The notes under the pieces: model-generated | The model's database searches: none | What the model was told of the DNA's origin: nothing | What the model saw: only the letters and a program-made list of their open reading frames with translations | Translations under genes and position numbers: made by a program | Part shown: positions 63,201 to 64,000 of the stretch, piece by piece | Position numbering within the stretch: the stretch's first letter is position 1 | Layout of the letters: each line of letters opens with the position of its first letter | NCBI RefSeq assembly: GCF_003073045.1 | Contig: NC_037599.1 | Coordinates: 22,882,555 to 22,946,554, forward strand | DNA length: 64,000 bases | DNA from: Pomacea canaliculata | Taxonomy: Eukaryota; Mollusca; Gastropoda; Architaenioglossa; Ampullariidae | Reading direction: 5' to 3'

Positions 63201-63793
63201 ATGGTGGGTGCATCATGTAGATGTTTCCCACAAATACTCCTTCATCGTTGATGATCGCGTTTCGTTGTGTCTGTCGTCAGGAAGGGGAAACCCCGGTGCA
63301 CCTGGCGGCCGAGCTGACGGAGGAGTCGGCACATGGCGAGTTCGAGGACACGGACCTGGTGAACTGTCTGCTGGACTTTGATGGCGACCTCAACATTCAG
63401 ACCCGTCTGGTAAGTGGAGCTAACGGTTTGTTTGGTTCCTGTTAAACTGCTGCATAAAGAGCCTCGAGATGAAAATTCATCTCTCGTGTCCAATGTCATA
63501 ATACACTAAAATTGTTGACGACAAATAAATTATCTAAATTTATTGTAAATAGCGTCTACTGAGGTTATAGGTCCTTTCCCTGAAGGATGACTCCCCTCTC
63601 ACCGCCCTATAGATACATACTAAACTGAACACATAAAGAGTTCACGCAGGCTGGAGGTTTTTTTTTTGTCTCGTAGACGTGCGAGACGCCACTGCACTAC
63701 TGCGCACGCGCAGGCAACGCCAACGTGATGCTGGAGCTGATGAGGCACCTCAAGCAGAAGAACCTTCAGGGCGCCATCAACAGGCAGGCCAAG
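42589..63793 (+). CDS. nompC: TRPN / NompC mechanosensory channel, N-terminal half (partial)
   Basis: Fifteen coding exons of a TRPN channel (the mechanically gated cation channel of ciliated mechanosensory cells); the gene continues past the right edge. 619 codons are present: an N-terminus of about 87 residues (Ser/Gly-rich, then LLSLCEKGEWILLENRLRV) and about 15 ankyrin repeats. The repeat order matches Drosophila NompC as I recall it: TPLMAAVKENKN, TALHYAASFARDDVIKLLLS, IPLFLAIEAGN, DTALHIACRKHDLEVVKLLL, a diagnostic long shared block from DKFKAP through RTKDGSTLMHLAS to MPNK, HIAARVKEGEKCAETLLKSG, and TPLHYCARAGNANVMLELM. Not present: the remaining repeats, linker helices, six membrane segments and TRP helix. 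Every intron is phase 0. Start: ATG at 42589, the first in frame. Clear TRPN rather than a generic ankyrin protein. Confidence 0.94.
42850..47539. other. NompC intron 1 (4.7 kb) contents
   Basis: No supported exon. It contains a T-run near 43735-43760, a (CA)n stretch near 45137-45168, an A-run near 45807, a trinucleotide-rich stretch (catcatcgtcgtc type) at about 46325-46402, and TTG/CTG triplets at about 46694-46738. The large first intron may carry regulatory DNA. Confidence 0.6.
44625..44695. repeat. Conserved-looking dispersed repeat motif
   Basis: Contains ggaggaaaccggagtacccg followed by cagaaaacc, a motif I recall as recurring in dispersed repeats of several animals. No element boundaries can be drawn. 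Recognition is from memory only. Confidence 0.3.
47540..47638 (+). CDS. nompC: NompC exon 2: ankyrin repeat
   Basis: 33 codons, one full repeat (NGVTPLMAAVKENKN ... LELGAHVNDKAK). Acceptor ttgttgtgcag, donor gtaaac. Preceded by a 4.7-kb intron. Confidence 0.92.
47701..48213. repeat. Diverged tandem duplication in NompC intron 2
   Basis: Two adjacent copies of a T-rich unit of about 240 bp. Both contain ctggttagtttcatgatttg and later gtaagtctttattaacatg followed by aatatgagtatgtt. Internal gttagtt and ttgttgttg motifs are also repeated. The copies differ by small indels. Confidence 0.75.
50535..50633 (+). CDS. nompC: NompC exon 3: ankyrin repeat
   Basis: 33 codons (DGRTALHYAASFARDDVIKL ... 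TPAG). Its acceptor is formed by a TTG/CTG-rich repeat tract; donor gtgagt. Confidence 0.92.
51240..51350. promoter_or_regulatory. Pair of perfect CRE palindromes in NompC intron 3
   Basis: TGACGTCA occurs at 51240-51247 and again at 51343-51350, about 100 bp apart, the second followed by CGTG. The DNA between includes a tgtataca palindrome and acgtg cores. This may be a CREB/ATF-type enhancer; chance occurrence is possible. Confidence 0.35.
52354..52396. repeat. (GT)n microsatellite
   Basis: An interrupted GT dinucleotide run in NompC intron 3. Confidence 0.85.
52840..53000 (-). mobile_element. tRNA-derived SINE, degenerate
   Basis: The minus strand has a consensus RNA polymerase III A box (TGGCACAGTGG) and, about 55 nt on, a degenerate B box (GGTTTCGTATC). 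It shares a gggtacaattt block with the SINE near 56.2 kb, suggesting one family. Ends not determined. Confidence 0.45.
53236..53349 (+). CDS. nompC: NompC exon 4: ankyrin repeat
   Basis: 38 codons (RLGQLPLHMACVRSGVGPST ... LARDK), a repeat with an extended loop as in the matching fly repeat. Donor gtgaga. Confidence 0.9.
54147..54210. repeat. (TTA)n microsatellite abutting a splice acceptor
   Basis: About 21 perfect triplets running directly into gcag, the acceptor of NompC exon 5. The repeat therefore supplies the pyrimidine tract region. Confidence 0.95.
54215..54319 (+). CDS. nompC: NompC exon 5: ankyrin repeat
   Basis: 35 codons (DGSIPLFLAIEAGNGGVCKE ... ARRL). The acceptor gcag directly follows a (TTA)n microsatellite; the donor is gtcagt. 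Confidence 0.9.
54341..54563. repeat. 10-bp minisatellite filling NompC intron 5
   Basis: About 22 variant copies of a 10-bp unit, GTGTACCTGT (also gtgtacttgt, atgtacctgt), filling nearly the whole short intron between exons 5 and 6. Open frames across it (Cys/Val/Tyr/Leu-rich) are artefacts. Confidence 0.92.
54574..54672 (+). CDS. nompC: NompC exon 6: ankyrin repeat
   Basis: 33 codons (GSGDTALHIACRKHDLEVVK ... IDAQN). The preceding 254-bp intron is mostly a 10-bp minisatellite. Donor gtgagt. Confidence 0.93.
55889..55990 (+). CDS. nompC: NompC exon 7: ankyrin repeat
   Basis: 34 codons (DEGQTALHIATWEGDENMVK ... TVKDK). Acceptor tcgtgcag, donor gtgggt. Confidence 0.93.
56010..56250 (-). mobile_element. 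tRNA-derived SINE
   Basis: The minus strand shows an A-box-like gtggactggttggg and, about 45 nt later, a good B box (GGTTCGTATCC). Upstream is ccagggtacaatttccc, shared with the element near 52.9 kb. Located in NompC intron 7. Confidence 0.45.
57604..57804 (+). CDS. nompC: NompC exon 8: two ankyrin repeats
   Basis: 67 codons, the only double-repeat exon here. It carries FDKDPLQIATERGNTQIVDL and the highly conserved RTKDGSTLMHLASAYGHPET, ending MPNK. The TPLH position of the first repeat reads DPLQ. Donor gtgaat. Confidence 0.93.
58264..58304. repeat. (GAT)n microsatellite
   Basis: Two short GAT/ATG runs just 27 bp before NompC exon 9, in the intron's branch-point region. Confidence 0.9.
58331..58429 (+). 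CDS. nompC: NompC exon 9: ankyrin repeat
   Basis: 33 codons (EGELCLHAAASKGHGSVIKA ... VDATTK). TPLH is replaced by LCLH. Acceptor atgtgtacag, donor gtaaga. Confidence 0.9.
58497..58556. repeat. (GT)n dinucleotide stretch
   Basis: An interrupted GT repeat in NompC intron 9, followed near 58668-58702 by an (AT)n stretch. Confidence 0.85.
59607..59708 (+). CDS. nompC: NompC exon 10: ankyrin repeat
   Basis: 34 codons (NGYTALHLAVLHCKPQAVQT ... ELKGGL). Acceptor tttgttacag, donor gtaatg. Confidence 0.92.
60056..60157 (+). CDS. nompC: NompC exon 11: ankyrin repeat
   Basis: 34 codons (DGESPLHIAARVKEGEKCAE ... VNAKKE), very close to the fly repeat with HIAARVKDGDRCA. Acceptor tgacctgtag, donor gtgatt. 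Confidence 0.93.
60790..60965 (+). mobile_element. Possible SINE fragment with B box
   Basis: The + strand holds a good B box (GGTTCAAGTCC at about 60837) followed by GC-richer sequence (gacacccgaggtatcggagg) unlike its AT-rich surroundings. A convincing A box is missing, so this is not a functional tRNA gene. Confidence 0.3.
61194..61207. promoter_or_regulatory. RFX X-box in NompC intron 11
   Basis: GTTGTCATAGCAAC, an imperfect palindrome that fits the RFX X-box consensus (RYYNYYWWRRNRAC) at every position. RFX factors drive ciliary genes, and TRPN works in mechanosensory cilia, so the placement is suggestive. It is far from the start codon. Confidence 0.4.
62418..62516 (+). CDS. nompC: NompC exon 12: ankyrin repeat
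   Basis: 33 codons (DGETPLHVAARFGQLNMVPA ... PTQVSK). Acceptor tatacacag, donor gtaacc. Confidence 0.93.
62772..62900 (+). CDS. nompC: NompC exon 13: ankyrin repeat, long form
   Basis: 43 codons (NGETPIHIAARHCQHDVLVK ... LVNQANY), an enlarged repeat like the corresponding fly one. Donor gtgggt. Confidence 0.92.
63281..63409 (+). CDS. nompC: NompC exon 14: ankyrin repeat, long form
   Basis: 43 codons (EGETPVHLAAELTEESAHGE ... NIQTRL). The acidic loop after LAAE parallels the inserted loop in the fly repeat. Donor gtaagt. Confidence 0.92.
63677..63793 (+). CDS. nompC: NompC exon 15: ankyrin repeat, last in window
   Basis: 39 codons (TCETPLHYCARAGNANVMLE ... INRQAK). It matches the fly repeat with FHYCAVAGNNDVLMEM. 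Donor gtcaga; the next exon lies beyond the edge, and 63794-64000 is intron with nothing notable. Confidence 0.92.
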
Positions 63794-64000
63794 GTCAGAC
63801 TTTCAGTCATGATTTACAACTTATTTCCCAATCGAGAGTCGTCTCCCATTTTTATGTCCTCCTAAAAGTCATTCTGTGGAAGACGAGGCCTGTCCCGTGA
63901 TTTTACTGCGCGTGTTTGTGTGCTCGACTGTGTAGCTGATGATCGCTGGTTCAATGCCCCTGCTCCTCAAGAAAAGTTGGTACTAGGGGAGGTAAACGTG

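Noticed and set aside
1..64000. CRISPR arrays, operons, phage or bacterial defence systems
   Set aside because: No regular spacer-repeat pattern beyond satellites, no bacterial-style tight gene packing, and all recognised genes are spliced animal genes.

Overview
This window looks like nuclear DNA from an invertebrate animal, most likely a mollusc (possibly a gastropod). Genes are split into many small exons with GT-AG introns. Intergenic and intronic DNA is AT-rich and full of microsatellites and short transposons. The proteins are animal families, including a TRPN/NompC channel, which mammals lack. The phylum is an inference from the gene set and overall style; nothing here identifies a species.

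Layout. (1) About 0.4-2.2 kb, + strand: the last exons of a GAREM-like adaptor ending in a SAM domain. (2) 2.5-4.0 kb: a huge (CACT)n tetranucleotide array, then about 3 kb of non-coding DNA. (3) 7.1-15.7 kb, + strand: a complete BSD-domain gene (BSDC1), rebuilt as ten exons with a candidate 9-nt microexon; its first intron holds three short inverted-repeat transposons. (4) 19.8-27.6 kb, - strand: an XK-related (XKR) membrane protein with eight exons and a very long Ser-rich tail exon whose frame changes twice. (5) 28.2-31.5 kb, + strand: complete TFB1M, the mitochondrial 12S rRNA dimethyladenosine transferase, head to head with the XKR gene across about 590 bp. (6) 31.5-42.6 kb: an apparent gene desert with simple repeats and a possible SINE. 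(7) 42.6 kb to the right edge, + strand: the first 15 coding exons (619 codons) of a TRPN/NompC mechanosensory channel, covering its N-terminus and about the first half of the ankyrin spring.

The genes have unrelated jobs (adaptor signalling, BSD-domain protein, membrane scrambling or XK function, mitochondrial rRNA methylation, mechanotransduction), so this is an ordinary animal gene neighbourhood, not an operon or defence cluster. The exon models rest on splice-site sequence, phase continuity and recalled family sequence; no transcript data were available. I found no convincing undescribed system. The points most worth checking are the repeat-by-exon architecture of NompC, an RFX X-box in its intron, repeats that abut its splice sites, the BSDC1 microexon, and the two frame breaks in the XKR tail.
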